Positions 38,172 to 47,327 of a stretch of DNA of 64,000 nt are shown in pieces. The translations under genes and the position numbers were made by a program. Numbering within the stretch: the stretch's first letter is position 1; every line of letters starts with the position of its first letter. The DNA is from Streptomyces fragilis (GTDB lineage Bacteria; Actinomycetota; Actinomycetes; Streptomycetales; Streptomycetaceae), in assembly GCF_003112515.1 (NCBI RefSeq), contig NZ_BEVZ01000006.1, positions 62,001-126,000 of the forward strand. The letters are read 5' to 3'. The notes below the pieces were generated by a model. The model had not been told where the DNA came from and made no database searches. It saw only the letters and a list, made by a program, of their open reading frames with translations.

Positions 38172-39649
38172 GCGGGCTGCTGGTGGCCGGAACCACCTCG
38201 GACGCCGGGAAGAGCGTGGTGACGACGGCGCTGTGCCGGGCGTTCGCCCGCCGGGGGCTGCGGGTGGCGCCGTACAAGGCCCAGAACATGTCGAACAACT
38301 CGATGGTGTGCCGGGGCCGTGACGGGGCGACGGCCGAGATCGGGCGCGCCCAGTGGGTGCAGGCGGTGGCGGCGCGGGCCGTGCCGGAGCCGGCGATGAA
38401 CCCGGTGCTGCTGAAGCCGGGCACCGACCGGCGCAGCCATGTGGTGCTGATGGGGCAGCCGGCCGGGGACGTGTCCTCGTCGAACTGGGAGGAGGGGCGC
38501 CGACATCTGGCGCGGGCGGCGCACGCCGCCTACGACGACCTGGCGGCCCGGTACGACGTGGTGGTGGCCGAGGGCGCGGGCAGCCCCGCCGAGATCAACC
38601 TGCGGGCCGGCGACTACGTGAACATGGGGCTGGCCCGGCACGCCGGGCTGCCGGTGGTGGTGGTCGGCGACATCGACCGGGGCGGGGTCTTCGCCTCGAT
38701 GTACGGCACGGTGGGGCTGCTGGAACCGGCCGACCAGGCGCTGGTGGCCGGGTTCGTCGTCAACAAGTTCCGCGGCGACCCGGGTCTGCTGCGGCCGGGC
38801 CTCGACGACCTGGAACGGCTCACGGGGCGCCGGGTGTTCGGTGTGCTGCCGTGGGATCCGGGGCTGTGGCTGGACTCGGAGGACGCCCTCGACCTGGAGG
38901 GCCGCCGGGCGCGCGGGGACGCGGTGCGGCGGGTGGCCGTGGTGCGGCTGCCGCGGGTCAGCAACTTCACCGACGTGGACGCGCTCGGGCTGGAGCCGGA
39001 CCTGGACGTGGTGTTCGCGTCGGGGCCCGGGGACCTGTCGGACGCGGACCTGGTGATACTGCCGGGGACCCGCTCGACGCTGGCGGACCTGGCGTGGCTG
39101 CGGTCGCGGGGCCTGGACCGGGCGGTGGTGGAACACGCCCGGCGGGGGCGGCCGGTGCTGGGCGTCTGCGGTGGGTTCCAGATGCTGGGGCGGGTCGTCA
39201 CCGACCCGGACGGCGTCGAGGCGCGGCCCGGTGCGTCCGCCGAGGGGCTGGGGCTGCTCGACGTGCGGACGGACTTCTCGGCGGACAAGACGCTGCGGCT
39301 GCCGCAGGGTTCGGCGCTGGGGGCGCCGGCGTCCGGCTACGAGATCCACCACGGGCGGATCACCGTGGGCGACGGCGCGCAGGAGTTCCTGGGCGGGGCC
39401 CGGGCGGGCAACGTGTTCGGGACGATGTGGCACGGCAGCCTGGAGGGCGACGCCTTCCGGTCGGCGTTCCTCGCCGAGACGCTGGGGCTGGCGCCCTCGG
39501 GGGTGCGGTTCGCCGAGGCGCGGGAGGCCCGGATCGAGGGTCTCGCCGACCTGGCGGAGGAGTACCTGGACGTCGACGCGCTGGTCGCCCTGGCACGTGA
39601 CGGTGCTCCGGCCGCGCTCGCGGTGCTGCCGCCCGGAGGTGTGCGGTGA
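38168..39649 (+). CDS. cobQ: Cobyric acid synthase CobQ
   Basis: 493-residue ATP-dependent amidotransferase that amidates the b, d, e and g carboxylates of adenosylcobyrinic acid a,c-diamide. Domains: dethiobiotin-synthetase-like ATPase ([27 protein letters not shown]) and class I glutaminase with nucleophile Cys in [10 protein letters not shown] and His in YEIHHGR. Full family length. GTG start overlapping the cobF stop by 4 bp; likewise overlaps cobK. Confidence 0.96.
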   Translation: MSGLLVAGTTSDAGKSVVTTALCRAFARRGLRVAPYKAQNMSNNSMVCRGRDGATAEIGRAQWVQAVAARAVPEPAMNPVLLKPGTDRRSHVVLMGQPAGDVSSSNWEEGRRHLARAAHAAYDDLAARYDVVVAEGAGSPAEINLRAGDYVNMGLARHAGLPVVVVGDIDRGGVFASMYGTVGLLEPADQALVAGFVVNKFRGDPGLLRPGLDDLERLTGRRVFGVLPWDPGLWLDSEDALDLEGRRARGDAVRRVAVVRLPRVSNFTDVDALGLEPDLDVVFASGPGDLSDADLVILPGTRSTLADLAWLRSRGLDRAVVEHARRGRPVLGVCGGFQMLGRVVTDPDGVEARPGASAEGLGLLDVRTDFSADKTLRLPQGSALGAPASGYEIHHGRITVGDGAQEFLGGARAGNVFGTMWHGSLEGDAFRSAFLAETLGLAPSGVRFAEAREARIEGLADLAEEYLDVDALVALARDGAPAALAVLPPGGVR

Positions 39650-40374
39650 GGCTGCTGCTGCTGGGCGGGACCTCGGAGGCGCGGGAGCTGGCCGCGCTGC
39701 TGGTGGACGCCGGGATCGACGTGACGACCTCGCTGGCGGGCCGGGTCGCCCGGCCCCGGCTGCCGGTGGGCGCGGTGCGGATCGGCGGCTTCGGTGGTGT
39801 GCCCGGGCTGCTGGCGGCGCTCGCCGGCTACGACGCGGTGGTCGACGCGACGCATCCCTTCGCCCAGGGCATGAGCGTCAACGCCGAAGCGGCGTGCGGG
39901 AGTTCCGGGACGCCGTTGCTGCGCCTGGAGCGGCCGGAGTGGGAGGCGGACCCGGCCTGGAATTACGTCTCCTCGCACGAGGAGGCCGCGCGGCGCGCCG
40001 CGGACCTGGGGGCGCGGCCCTTCGTGACGGTGGGGCGGCAGGAGCTGCGCCGGTTCGTGCCGGCCCTGGCGCCGCGTGCCGTGCTGGCACGCGTTGTCGA
40101 CGTCCCGGACCTCGAACTGCCGCCCGCGTGGCGGCTGGTGACCAGCCGGGGGCCGTACTCGCTCGACGGGGAGCTGGAGTTGTTCCGCGAGCACGAGGCG
40201 GACGTGCTGGTGACCAAGGACTCGGGGGGCACCTACACCTGGCCCAAGATGGAGGCCGCGCGACTGCTGGGCGTCCCGGTGGTGGTCGTCAGGCGACCGC
40301 CGGGCGCGGCCGGTGTGCCGGTGGTCCACGACGTGGCCGAGGCGTTCGCCTGGGTCCGTGCCGCGGCCGGCTGA
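39646..40374 (+). CDS. cobK: Precorrin-6A reductase CobK
   Basis: 242-residue NADPH-dependent reductase of the CobK/CbiJ family. Visible blocks are [38 protein letters not shown] and [19 protein letters not shown]. Last gene of the riboswitch-1 operon. Its end faces the cupin gene; an imperfect hairpin (40358-40370 with 40397-40410) spans both stop codons. Confidence 0.93.
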   Translation: MRLLLLGGTSEARELAALLVDAGIDVTTSLAGRVARPRLPVGAVRIGGFGGVPGLLAALAGYDAVVDATHPFAQGMSVNAEAACGSSGTPLLRLERPEWEADPAWNYVSSHEEAARRAADLGARPFVTVGRQELRRFVPALAPRAVLARVVDVPDLELPPAWRLVTSRGPYSLDGELELFREHEADVLVTKDSGGTYTWPKMEAARLLGVPVVVVRRPPGAAGVPVVHDVAEAFAWVRAAAG

Positions 40375-40410
40375 CCGGCCCCGCCCTCACTCCTCCCCGG
40401 CCGCGGGCAC
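40358..40410. terminator. Hairpin spanning the cobK and cupin stop codons
   Basis: GTGCCGCGGCCGG pairs with CCGGCCGCGGGCAC across the 12-bp convergent gap, with a bulged G. A smaller GGCCGG-CTGA-CCGGCC hairpin lies inside. Probable shared terminator. Confidence 0.55.
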
Positions 40411-40764
40411 CGCGTAGCCGGGGAGCGAGGGCCAGCGGACGGTGAGGACCACCGACTCCTCCTCCGCGACCCAGGAGTGGTCCACGCCCTCACCCCACAC
40501 GACGTAGTCCCCCTGCCGCTCGAGCACGACGCTGCGGTGGGGGAACTCCACCCGGAACCGCCCGCTGACGAGCACCTGCAGCGCGGTGCGCTTCTCGCCG
40601 CGCACCCACTGCGCCCGCCGGTCGCCCCGCGGGTGGACGCCCCACTTGATCTCCACGGCCTCGCTGTGCCGCGGGTCGCCCGCCTCCTTGAAGTGCCCGA
40701 GCAGCCAGCCCCGGTCCAGGGCCGCGTCCTGACCGGCGTTGCCCGTGTACACGCTGTCGTCCAT
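40387..40764 (-). CDS. Small cupin-fold protein
   Basis: 125-residue single-domain protein with a cupin-like beta pattern (GEKRTALQVLVSGRFRVEFP, then GDYVVWGEGVDHSW). Metal ligands are few: one His at HSW and one at FPHRS. Function unknown. ATG start at 40764. It lies between the cob operons but is 128 bp from cobD and does not belong to any known cobalamin step. Confidence 0.7.
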   Translation of the reverse strand: MDDSVYTGNAGQDAALDRGWLLGHFKEAGDPRHSEAVEIKWGVHPRGDRRAQWVRGEKRTALQVLVSGRFRVEFPHRSVVLERQGDYVVWGEGVDHSWVAEEESVVLTVRWPSLPGYAVPAAGEE

Positions 40765-40891
40765 GACTTCGGACACTAACAGCCGCGGCGTCCCGGACCT
40801 GCGGCGCAGGGCCGTGGCATTCCCGGCCGCCGGGTCCGGCAGCCTGACCGGGACCGGGAACCAGACCGGGAAGAGGACCGCGGGCAGCACC

Positions 40892-41941
40892 TCACCGGGA
40901 CCCTGAGGGACGCTGTCGCCGGCGGAGCCCGGGTGCCGGCTGTGCCCGCGCCGCCCGCGTCGCCGCGAACGCGGCCGCGGTGAGGGCCGCGCCGAGGCCG
41001 ACGCGGCGGGCCAGGGTGGTGGCGCGGGGGATGTCGGGTGGGGTGGGGGGCGGACCGTCGCCCATGGTGGGGCGGTGCTCGGTGCCGGAGGCGTAGTGGT
41101 TGGTGCCGCCGAGGGTGACGCCGAGGGCGCCGGCGAAGGATGCCTCGACGACGCCCGCGTTGGGGCTGGGGTGGCCGGCGGCGTCCCGGTGCCAGGCGCG
41201 CAGGGGCCCGGCGGGGCCGGTGGGCGAGGCGGCGGCGGCGAGCAGGCCGGCGAGGCGGGCGCCGGGGAGGTTGAGGAGGTCGTCGAGGCGGGCGGAGGCC
41301 CAGCCGAAGCGTTCGTGGCGCGGGGTGCGGTGGCCGACCATGGCGTCGAGGGTGTTGGCGGCCCGGTAGGCGAGCAGGCCCGGCACACCGGTGAGGGCGC
41401 CCCAGACGAGGGGGGCGACCACCGCGTCCGAGGTGTTCTCGGCGACGGACTCGACGACGGCCCGGGCGACCTGCCCCTCGTCCAGGGTGGTGGTGTCGCG
41501 GCCCACCAGGGAGCGGAGCCGGCGGCGGGCGGCGGGCAGGTCGGGGGCGGCGAGGTGGGCGTGGACCGCGGACGCCTCGCGTTCCAGGGAGCGTCCGCCG
41601 AGGACGGCCCAGGTGGCCGCGGCGGTGACGGCGAGGTGGAGTGCGGGGCGGCGGGCTGCGGCCCGTTCCGCGGTGATGCCGAGGGCCGCGGCGCCGCCGA
41701 CCAGGAGCGCGGTGTAGGCCGCGCCCCGGGCACGGGAGTCGGCGTGCAGCCGCCGTTCGAGGGCCCCGGCGACGGTGCCGAAGCCGGCGACCGGGTGGAA
41801 GCGGCGCGGGTCGCCCAGCAGCCGGTCGGCGGCGTGCCCCAGAAGCAGGCCGGCCGCACGGGTGCCGGCGCGGGACGTGCCCGCGCGGGTGGCGGCACGG
41901 GACGTGCCCGGGCGCGATGTGCTCAGGCGGGAGCGGCGCAT
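40892..41941 (-). CDS. cobD: Adenosylcobinamide-phosphate synthase CobD/CbiB
   Basis: 349-residue integral membrane enzyme attaching aminopropanol (phosphate) to adenosylcobyric acid. Family blocks: LLGHAADRLLGDPRRFHPV, VESVAENTSDAVVAPL, YRAANTLDAMVGHR and PNAGVVEASFAGALGV. The first ~30 residues are an unusual Thr-Ser-Arg-rich repeat encoded by an imperfect DNA duplication (about 41862-41925), and the true start may lie further in. Overlaps the cobB-cobC fusion by 19 bp. Last gene of the riboswitch-2 operon. Confidence 0.9.
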   Translation of the reverse strand: MRRSRLSTSRPGTSRAATRAGTSRAGTRAAGLLLGHAADRLLGDPRRFHPVAGFGTVAGALERRLHADSRARGAAYTALLVGGAAALGITAERAAARRPALHLAVTAAATWAVLGGRSLEREASAVHAHLAAPDLPAARRRLRSLVGRDTTTLDEGQVARAVVESVAENTSDAVVAPLVWGALTGVPGLLAYRAANTLDAMVGHRTPRHERFGWASARLDDLLNLPGARLAGLLAAAASPTGPAGPLRAWHRDAAGHPSPNAGVVEASFAGALGVTLGGTNHYASGTEHRPTMGDGPPPTPPDIPRATTLARRVGLGAALTAAAFAATRAARAQPAPGLRRRQRPSGSR

Positions 41942-44373
41942 GCCCGCACCTCCGCGAGGGCGTCGAGGAAGCGGCGGGTGGTCTCCGGCGGCCGGACCGC
42001 GAGGCGGATCCAGGAGGCGTCCAGGCCGGGGAAGGTGTCGGCGCGCCGGACGGCGATGCCGTGCTCGCGGAGCAGGCCGTGCAGCCCTTCCCCCGGCCGG
42101 GCGAGGACGAAGGGGCCGCTGGAGGGGGTGAACGGCACCCCGGCCGCGGTCAGCCCGTCCTGGAGGAACTCCCGCCAGGCGGCGAGTTGTTCGGCGCGCC
42201 TACGGGCCTCGGGAAGCGCCTCGGGGGCGGTGCAGGCGACGGTGGCGGCGACGGCGGGGGACGACAGCGACCAGGGGGTCTGGGCGCGGGCCAGTTCCCG
42301 CACGACGGCCGGGTCGCCGACCAGGTAGCCGGCCCGTATGCCGGGGATCGACCAGTGCTTGGTCAAGCTGCGGATCACCAGCAGCCCCTCGGCCCGCTCG
42401 TCGGCGAGGGACTCCGGTTCGCCGGGGACGGCGTCCATGAAGGCCTCGTCGACGACGACCAGGCGGCCGCGGCGGCGCAGCGCGCGCAGCGTGGCGGCCG
42501 GGTGGAGGGCGCCGGTGGGGTTGGTGGGGTTGCCGATCACCACCAGGTCGGCGTCCTCGGGGACGGCGGCCGGGTCGAGGGCGAAGCCGTCCTCGGGGCG
42601 GCAGAACACGCCGGTGACGGTGTGTCCGGCCTGTTCGAGGGCGGCGTGCGGCTCGGTGAACTGCGGATGGACGACCACGGGGCGCCGCCAGGGGCGCAGG
42701 CGGGCGACCAGCGTGAACGCCTCGGCCGCGCCCGCGGTGGGCAGCGCCTCCTGCGGCGGCCGGTGGTGGCGGCGGGCGACGGCGCGGCGGGCCGGTTCCG
42801 CGTCGGGGTACGCGGCGGCGTCGGCGATGCTGTCGTGCAGCGCACGGTCGAGCCAGTCGGGGCGCTCGCCCGGGTAGACGTTGACGGCGAGGTCGAGGAG
42901 GCCGCCGCGGGCCTCCAGGTCGCCGTGGTGGCGCAGCGGGTCCCAGGCGGTGGCGCCGTCGGAACGCGGGGCGCCGGACGCACCCGCGTGGTGGACGGCG
43001 TCGGCGAACCGCTGGGCGAGCCGGGGGTGTCCGGCCCAATGGACGTGCAGGTAGGAGGCGTGCAGCGTCGGTGAGGCGAAGCCCTCGGCCCGGCCCTCGA
43101 TCTCCCAGGCGGGGGTGGTGGCGCAGGCGCCGGGGGCGGTGCGGGTGCGGTGGAACTCGTGGCCGGTGACCCGCTCCCCCGCCCGGGTCAGGAGGGTGTC
43201 GCCGGGCGAGGCCGCGTGCGGGTAGCGCAGGGTGAGGCGTCCGGTCATCGCGGCCTGGGCGGGGACGACGCCGGCCATCGGGGTGTCGTCCAGGGTCTCG
43301 GTGAGGTAGAGCAGGCCGGCGCATTCGGCCACGGTGGGCACGCCGTCGCGGACGGCCTGGCGGACGGAGGCCAGCAGGGGCGCGTTGGCGGCGAGTTCGG
43401 CCGCGTACACCTCGGGGAAGCCGCCGCCGAGGTAGAGGCCGCGGGTGCCGGGGGGCAGGGCGGGGTCGGTCAGCGGGTCGAAGGCGACGACCTCGCAGCC
43501 GGCGGCGGCCAGCAGCTCCTCGGTCTCGGTGTAGCGGAAGGTGAAGGCGCGGCCGCCGGCCACGGCGACGACGGGGCGTTCGCCGGCGGGCGGCGCGGTG
43601 ACCTCGTCGGCCGGGTTCCAGGGCACGGCGTCCAGCGGCGGGGCGCTGCGGGCCAGGGCGAGGACGGCGTCGACGTCGACGTCCCGGGCGATCCGCTCGC
43701 CGAGCCTGCGGACGGCGCGGGCGGAGTCCTCGCGTTCGGCTGCGGGGACGAGGCCGAGGTGGCGGGAGGGGGCGCTGATTCCGTCGTCGCGGTGCACGAC
43801 GCCGAGCACGGGCAGCCGCAGGGAGCGGCGTATCTCGGCGACGTTCCGCTCGGAGCCGGCCTTGTTGAGGATGACGCCGACGACCTCGACCGCGGGGTCC
43901 CAGGAGGCCATGCCCTCGACGATCGCCGCGGCCGAGCGGGACATCCGGGACACGTCGACGACCAGGACGACCGGCGTGCGGGTGAGGGCGGCGACGTGGG
44001 CGGAGGAGGCGAAGCCGTCCGTGCCGATCCGTCCGTCGTGCAGGCCCATCACCCCTTCGACCACGGCGACGTCGGCGCCGCGGGCTCCGTGCAGCAGGAG
44101 CGGCGCGACCCGCTCCTCCCCCACCAGGTGGGGGTCGAGGTTGCGGCCGGGGCGGCCGGTGGCGAGGGCGTGGTAGCCGGGGTCGATGTAGTCGGGGCCG
44201 GTCTTGTGGCCGCTGACTGTGTGGCCGGCCTCGCGCAGGGCGGCCATCAGGCCGGTGGCGACGGTGGTCTTGCCCTGGCCGGTCATCGGGGCGGCGATCA
44301 TGACGCGGGGCAGCGGTACGGGCCCCGGGCCGTGCGGGGCCCGCGGGGGTCCCTGCCGGGGGTGGGTCACCAT
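41923..44373 (-). CDS. cobB: Fused cobyrinate a,c-diamide synthase (CobB) and CobC-type aminotransferase
   Basis: 816-residue two-domain protein. Residues 1-~455 are CobB/CbiA: ATPase P-loop APMTGQGKTTVATGL and glutaminase Cys in VAECAGLLYL. Residues ~475-816 are a PLP-dependent class I/II aminotransferase like CobC (threonine-phosphate decarboxylase type, Rv2231c-like), with VIGNPTNPTGAL and Lys in SLTKHWSIPGIRAGY. No stop or frame change separates them; the linker is Ala/Gly/Arg-rich. ATG at 44373 or GTG at 44370, both overlapping the cobO stop. Internal initiation of a separate CobC cannot be excluded. Confidence 0.88.
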   Translation of the reverse strand: MVTHPRQGPPRAPHGPGPVPLPRVMIAAPMTGQGKTTVATGLMAALREAGHTVSGHKTGPDYIDPGYHALATGRPGRNLDPHLVGEERVAPLLLHGARGADVAVVEGVMGLHDGRIGTDGFASSAHVAALTRTPVVLVVDVSRMSRSAAAIVEGMASWDPAVEVVGVILNKAGSERNVAEIRRSLRLPVLGVVHRDDGISAPSRHLGLVPAAEREDSARAVRRLGERIARDVDVDAVLALARSAPPLDAVPWNPADEVTAPPAGERPVVAVAGGRAFTFRYTETEELLAAAGCEVVAFDPLTDPALPPGTRGLYLGGGFPEVYAAELAANAPLLASVRQAVRDGVPTVAECAGLLYLTETLDDTPMAGVVPAQAAMTGRLTLRYPHAASPGDTLLTRAGERVTGHEFHRTRTAPGACATTPAWEIEGRAEGFASPTLHASYLHVHWAGHPRLAQRFADAVHHAGASGAPRSDGATAWDPLRHHGDLEARGGLLDLAVNVYPGERPDWLDRALHDSIADAAAYPDAEPARRAVARRHHRPPQEALPTAGAAEAFTLVARLRPWRRPVVVHPQFTEPHAALEQAGHTVTGVFCRPEDGFALDPAAVPEDADLVVIGNPTNPTGALHPAATLRALRRRGRLVVVDEAFMDAVPGEPESLADERAEGLLVIRSLTKHWSIPGIRAGYLVGDPAVVRELARAQTPWSLSSPAVAATVACTAPEALPEARRRAEQLAAWREFLQDGLTAAGVPFTPSSGPFVLARPGEGLHGLLREHGIAVRRADTFPGLDASWIRLAVRPPETTRRFLDALAEVRACAAPA

Positions 44374-44981
44374 TCGATGCCTCGCTGGCCCTTCTGCCCC
44401 GCGTCCATGGGGTGCTTGACCTTGGTCATCTCGGTGACCAGGTCGGCGGCCTCGAGCAGTTGGGGGGCGGCCCGGCGCCCGGTGATGATCACGTGCTGGC
44501 GGCCGGGGCGCTCGCGCAGGGCGGTGACGACGTCCTCGACGTCGATCCAGCCCCAGGCGAGGGGGTAGGTGAACTCGTCGAGGACCAGCAGGTCGTGGGT
44601 CTGCTCGGCCAGGCGCCGCTTGATCTCCGCCCAGCCCTCGACGGCGGCCGCGGCGTGGTCCTCGCTGTCGCCGTGCTTGCGGGTCCAGGACCAGCCGGAG
44701 CCCATCTTGTGCCACTCGACGGGGCCGCCCTCGCCGGTCTCCTCGTGGAGCCGGCCGAGGCGTTCCAGGACGGTCTGCTCGCCGATGCGCCACTTGGCGG
44801 ACTTCACGAACTGGAAGACCCCTATGTTCCAGCCCTGGTTCCAGCCGCGCAGGGCGAGACCGAAGGCGGCGGTGGACTTGCCCTTGCCGTCGCCGGTGTG
44901 GACGACCAGGAGGGGCTTGTTGCGGCGCTGGCGGGTGGTGAGTCCGTCGTCGGGCACGACGGTCGGCTGTCCCTGGGGCAT
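44367..44981 (-). CDS. cobO: Cob(I)yrinic acid a,c-diamide adenosyltransferase CobO
   Basis: 204-residue CobO/BtuR-type enzyme adenosylating corrinoids with ATP. The P-loop is VVHTGDGKGKSTAAFGL and the family-typical blocks are GVFQFVKSAKWRIGE, LVLDEFTYPLAWGW and IITGRRAAPQLLEAADLVTEM. Start ATG shares one base with the chelatase stop (TGATG). Coupled to the cobB-cobC fusion. Confidence 0.96.
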   Translation of the reverse strand: MPQGQPTVVPDDGLTTRQRRNKPLLVVHTGDGKGKSTAAFGLALRGWNQGWNIGVFQFVKSAKWRIGEQTVLERLGRLHEETGEGGPVEWHKMGSGWSWTRKHGDSEDHAAAAVEGWAEIKRRLAEQTHDLLVLDEFTYPLAWGWIDVEDVVTALRERPGRQHVIITGRRAAPQLLEAADLVTEMTKVKHPMDAGQKGQRGIEW

Positions 44982-47107
44982 CAGGCGGCCCTCTCTCGGA
45001 CGGCGGTGCTCAGCGCGTCGGCGCTGACCTCGCGGACGGGCAGGTGGTCGGCGTGCAGGCGGGCGGCCAGGCCGGCGGCGAGGCCGAGCCGCAGGGGTCC
45101 GGACTCGCTGTCGACCACCACGGTGCTGACGCCGAGTGAGGCGACCTGGTCCGCGGCGTGCAGCGAGCGGGCGACGGCGTCCTTGCCGCCGGTGGCGCGG
45201 CCGTCGGTGACGACGACCAGCAGGGGGCGCAGCCGCGGGTGGCGCCGGCGTTCGCGGGCGACGACGCGGGCGGCCTCCAGCAGCCCTTCGGCGAGGGGGG
45301 TGCGGCCGCCGGCCGGGAGGTCGTCGAGGCGGGCGGCGGCGATGTCCACCGAGTGGGTGGGGGGCAGGGCGAGTCCGGCGCCCTGCCCGCGGAAGGTGAT
45401 CAGGCCGACCTTGTCGCGGCGGCGGTAGGCGTCGAGGAGCAGGGAGAGGACGGCGGTCTTGACCTGGGTCATGCGCTTGCGGGCGGCCATGGACCCGGAG
45501 GCGTCGACGCAGAAGAGGATCAGGTTGGCCTCGCGCCCCTCCCGGACGGCGGTGCGCAGGTCCTCGCCGCGCAGCCGCAGCGGGCCGTCGGCGCGGCCGG
45601 TCCGGGTGCGGGCCGCCGCGGCGCGCACCGTCTCGACCAGGTGCAGGGAGCCGCCGGCGTCCTGGCCGGGCCGGGCGACGCCGACCCGGCGGCCCCGGCT
45701 GCCCAGGGCTCGGCTGCGGCGGCCGTCGGTGCCCTCGCCGGTGCCCCGGACGGTGAGCAGTCGCGGCCGGTAGGGGGCGGTGGCCTTGACGGTGGTGTCC
45801 TGCGCGGCTCCCCGGCCGGGGGGCGCGGCGGGGGTCCGGTCGGCGTCGTGGTCCGGCGCGTCGGCGGGTTCCACGGGCGGAGCCTGGGCGGCCGGGGCGG
45901 CGTCGTCGGGCGCCTGACCACCGGAGGGGCCCTCGGCGCCTCCACCGGTCTCCCCCGGGTCGCGCGGGTCGGGTGCGTTCTCCCCCGGCCCGTCGTCCCC
46001 GGGCCCGTCCTCGCCCCGTCCGTCCGGGCCGTCGTCGGCCGGGGGCTGCGAGGGCGGCGGGTCCGGCGGGAGTTCGTCGTCGCCCAGGATCCGGTCGAGG
46101 AGTTCCTCGTCGAGCCCGGGCGCGTCGAAGGGGTTGCGGCGGCGCCGGTGCGGCAGGGCGAGACGGGCGGCGCGGCGGATGTCGGCGCGGGTCACGGTGG
46201 TCCGGCCGGCCCAGGCCGCGTGAGCCACGGCGGTGCGGGCGGTGACGATGTCGGCGCGCAGTCCGTCCACGTCGAACGCGGCGCATATCTCGGCGATCTT
46301 GGTGAGCGCGGTGTCCGGGAGGAGGACCCGGCCGAGCCGTTCGCGGGCCGCCGCCACGCGGGCCGCCAGGGCCTCCTCGGCGGGGCGGTGGCGGGCCGCG
46401 AAGCCGGCCGGGTCGGCGTCGTAGGCCATCCGCCGGCGCACCACCTCGGCGCGCGGCGCGGGGTCGCGGGGTGCGGCGACCTCGACGGTGAGGCCGAACC
46501 GGTCGAGGAGCTGCGGCCGCAGCTCGCCCTCCTCGGGGTTCATGGTGCCGATGAGCAGGAACCGGGCGGCGTGCTCCACCGAGAACCCGTCGCGTTCGAC
46601 GGTGACCCGCCCGGTGGCGGCGGCGTCCAGCAGCAGGTCGACCAGGTGGTCGGGGAGGAGGTTGACCTCGTCGGCGTACAGGATGCCGCGGTGGGCGCGG
46701 GCCAGCAGGCCCGGCTCGTAGGCCACCTTGCCGTGCGAGAGGGCCTTCTCCAGGTGCAGGGAGCCGAGGACGCGGTCCTCGGTGGCGCCGACGGGGAGTT
46801 CGACGAGCCGCACCGGGCGGCTCTCCACCGCCGCCCCCGCCTCGAAGGGGCCGTCCGGCGAGGCGTCGTCGGGGTCGGCGGGGTCGGTGGAGAAGCGGTC
46901 CTCGGGGTGGACGTCCACGGGCGGCAGCAGGGCGGCCAGCGCGCGGGCGGCGGTCGACTTGGCGGTGCCCTTCTCGCCGCGGACCAGGACGCCGCCGATC
47001 GCGGGCGAGATGCCGGTCAGGACCAGGGAGAGGCCGAGGTCGTCGAGTTCGCCGGCGTCGCAGCCGACGATCGCGGAAAAGGGGTAGTGCGAACGCACCA
47101 ATGGCAT
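44981..47107 (-). CDS. Putative cobaltochelatase AAA+/VWA fusion (ChlI-ChlD type)
   Basis: 708-residue fusion of chelatase motor and VWA subunits. Residues 1-~330: AAA+ ATPase with Walker A GEKGTAKSTAA, Walker B ILYADEVNLL and GTMNPEEGELRPQLLDRFG. Residues ~345-440: acidic Pro/Asp/Gly-rich linker. C-terminal VWA domain has a full MIDAS: VDASGSMAARK, GGRTPLAEGL, TDGRATGGKD. It should power CobN, since no separate CobS/CobT genes are here. ATG with GGGAG 6 nt upstream. First gene behind riboswitch 2. Confidence 0.92.
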   Translation of the reverse strand: MPLVRSHYPFSAIVGCDAGELDDLGLSLVLTGISPAIGGVLVRGEKGTAKSTAARALAALLPPVDVHPEDRFSTDPADPDDASPDGPFEAGAAVESRPVRLVELPVGATEDRVLGSLHLEKALSHGKVAYEPGLLARAHRGILYADEVNLLPDHLVDLLLDAAATGRVTVERDGFSVEHAARFLLIGTMNPEEGELRPQLLDRFGLTVEVAAPRDPAPRAEVVRRRMAYDADPAGFAARHRPAEEALAARVAAARERLGRVLLPDTALTKIAEICAAFDVDGLRADIVTARTAVAHAAWAGRTTVTRADIRRAARLALPHRRRRNPFDAPGLDEELLDRILGDDELPPDPPPSQPPADDGPDGRGEDGPGDDGPGENAPDPRDPGETGGGAEGPSGGQAPDDAAPAAQAPPVEPADAPDHDADRTPAAPPGRGAAQDTTVKATAPYRPRLLTVRGTGEGTDGRRSRALGSRGRRVGVARPGQDAGGSLHLVETVRAAAARTRTGRADGPLRLRGEDLRTAVREGREANLILFCVDASGSMAARKRMTQVKTAVLSLLLDAYRRRDKVGLITFRGQGAGLALPPTHSVDIAAARLDDLPAGGRTPLAEGLLEAARVVARERRRHPRLRPLLVVVTDGRATGGKDAVARSLHAADQVASLGVSTVVVDSESGPLRLGLAAGLAARLHADHLPVREVSADALSTAVRERAA

Positions 47108-47151
47108 GTGAGGCTCCCGCTCGTTTCGCCATCCGTAAAGGGCGGGCGCGA

Positions 47152-47254
47152 GGCCGGTCTTCGGACTTGCCGAGTCCTCGTGAGCGAGGCTCGGTTCACC
47201 GCAGCGGGCCTGTGCCGGAATCTCACCGGGCTTCCCAGATTCTCCCCGCCGGCC
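47152..47254 (-). ncRNA. Cobalamin (B12) riboswitch 2, upstream of the chelatase operon
   Basis: On the minus strand: GGGAAGCCCGGTGAGATTCC, then GCGGTGA and AAGTCCGAAGACCGGCC, the actinobacterial form of the B12 box. P1 pairs 47249-47254 with 47152-47157 (GGCCGG/CCGGCC). A TACGGT -10 (47279-47284) is placed so that transcription starts near the aptamer. It lies 45 bp before the chelatase ATG and should control chelatase-cobO-cobB/C-cobD. Confidence 0.92.
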
Positions 47255-47314
47255 GTCCTCACCGTTTCCGATGGCTGGACCGTAGGGGCACCTCGTGCCG
47301 TTGAAGGACCACGA

Positions 47315-47320
47315 TAGCGT
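47315..47320 (+). promoter_or_regulatory. -10 element of leaderless cobL
   Basis: TAGCGT lies exactly 7 bp before the ATG at 47328, the spacing of leaderless actinobacterial transcripts. No ribosome-binding site precedes this ATG at normal distance. Confidence 0.5.
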
Positions 47321-47327
47321 CACCGGC

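Noticed and set aside
47295-47327. GTG start for cobL at 47295.
   Set aside because: It would place the TAGCGT -10 inside the coding region; the leaderless ATG fits better, though this is not certain.
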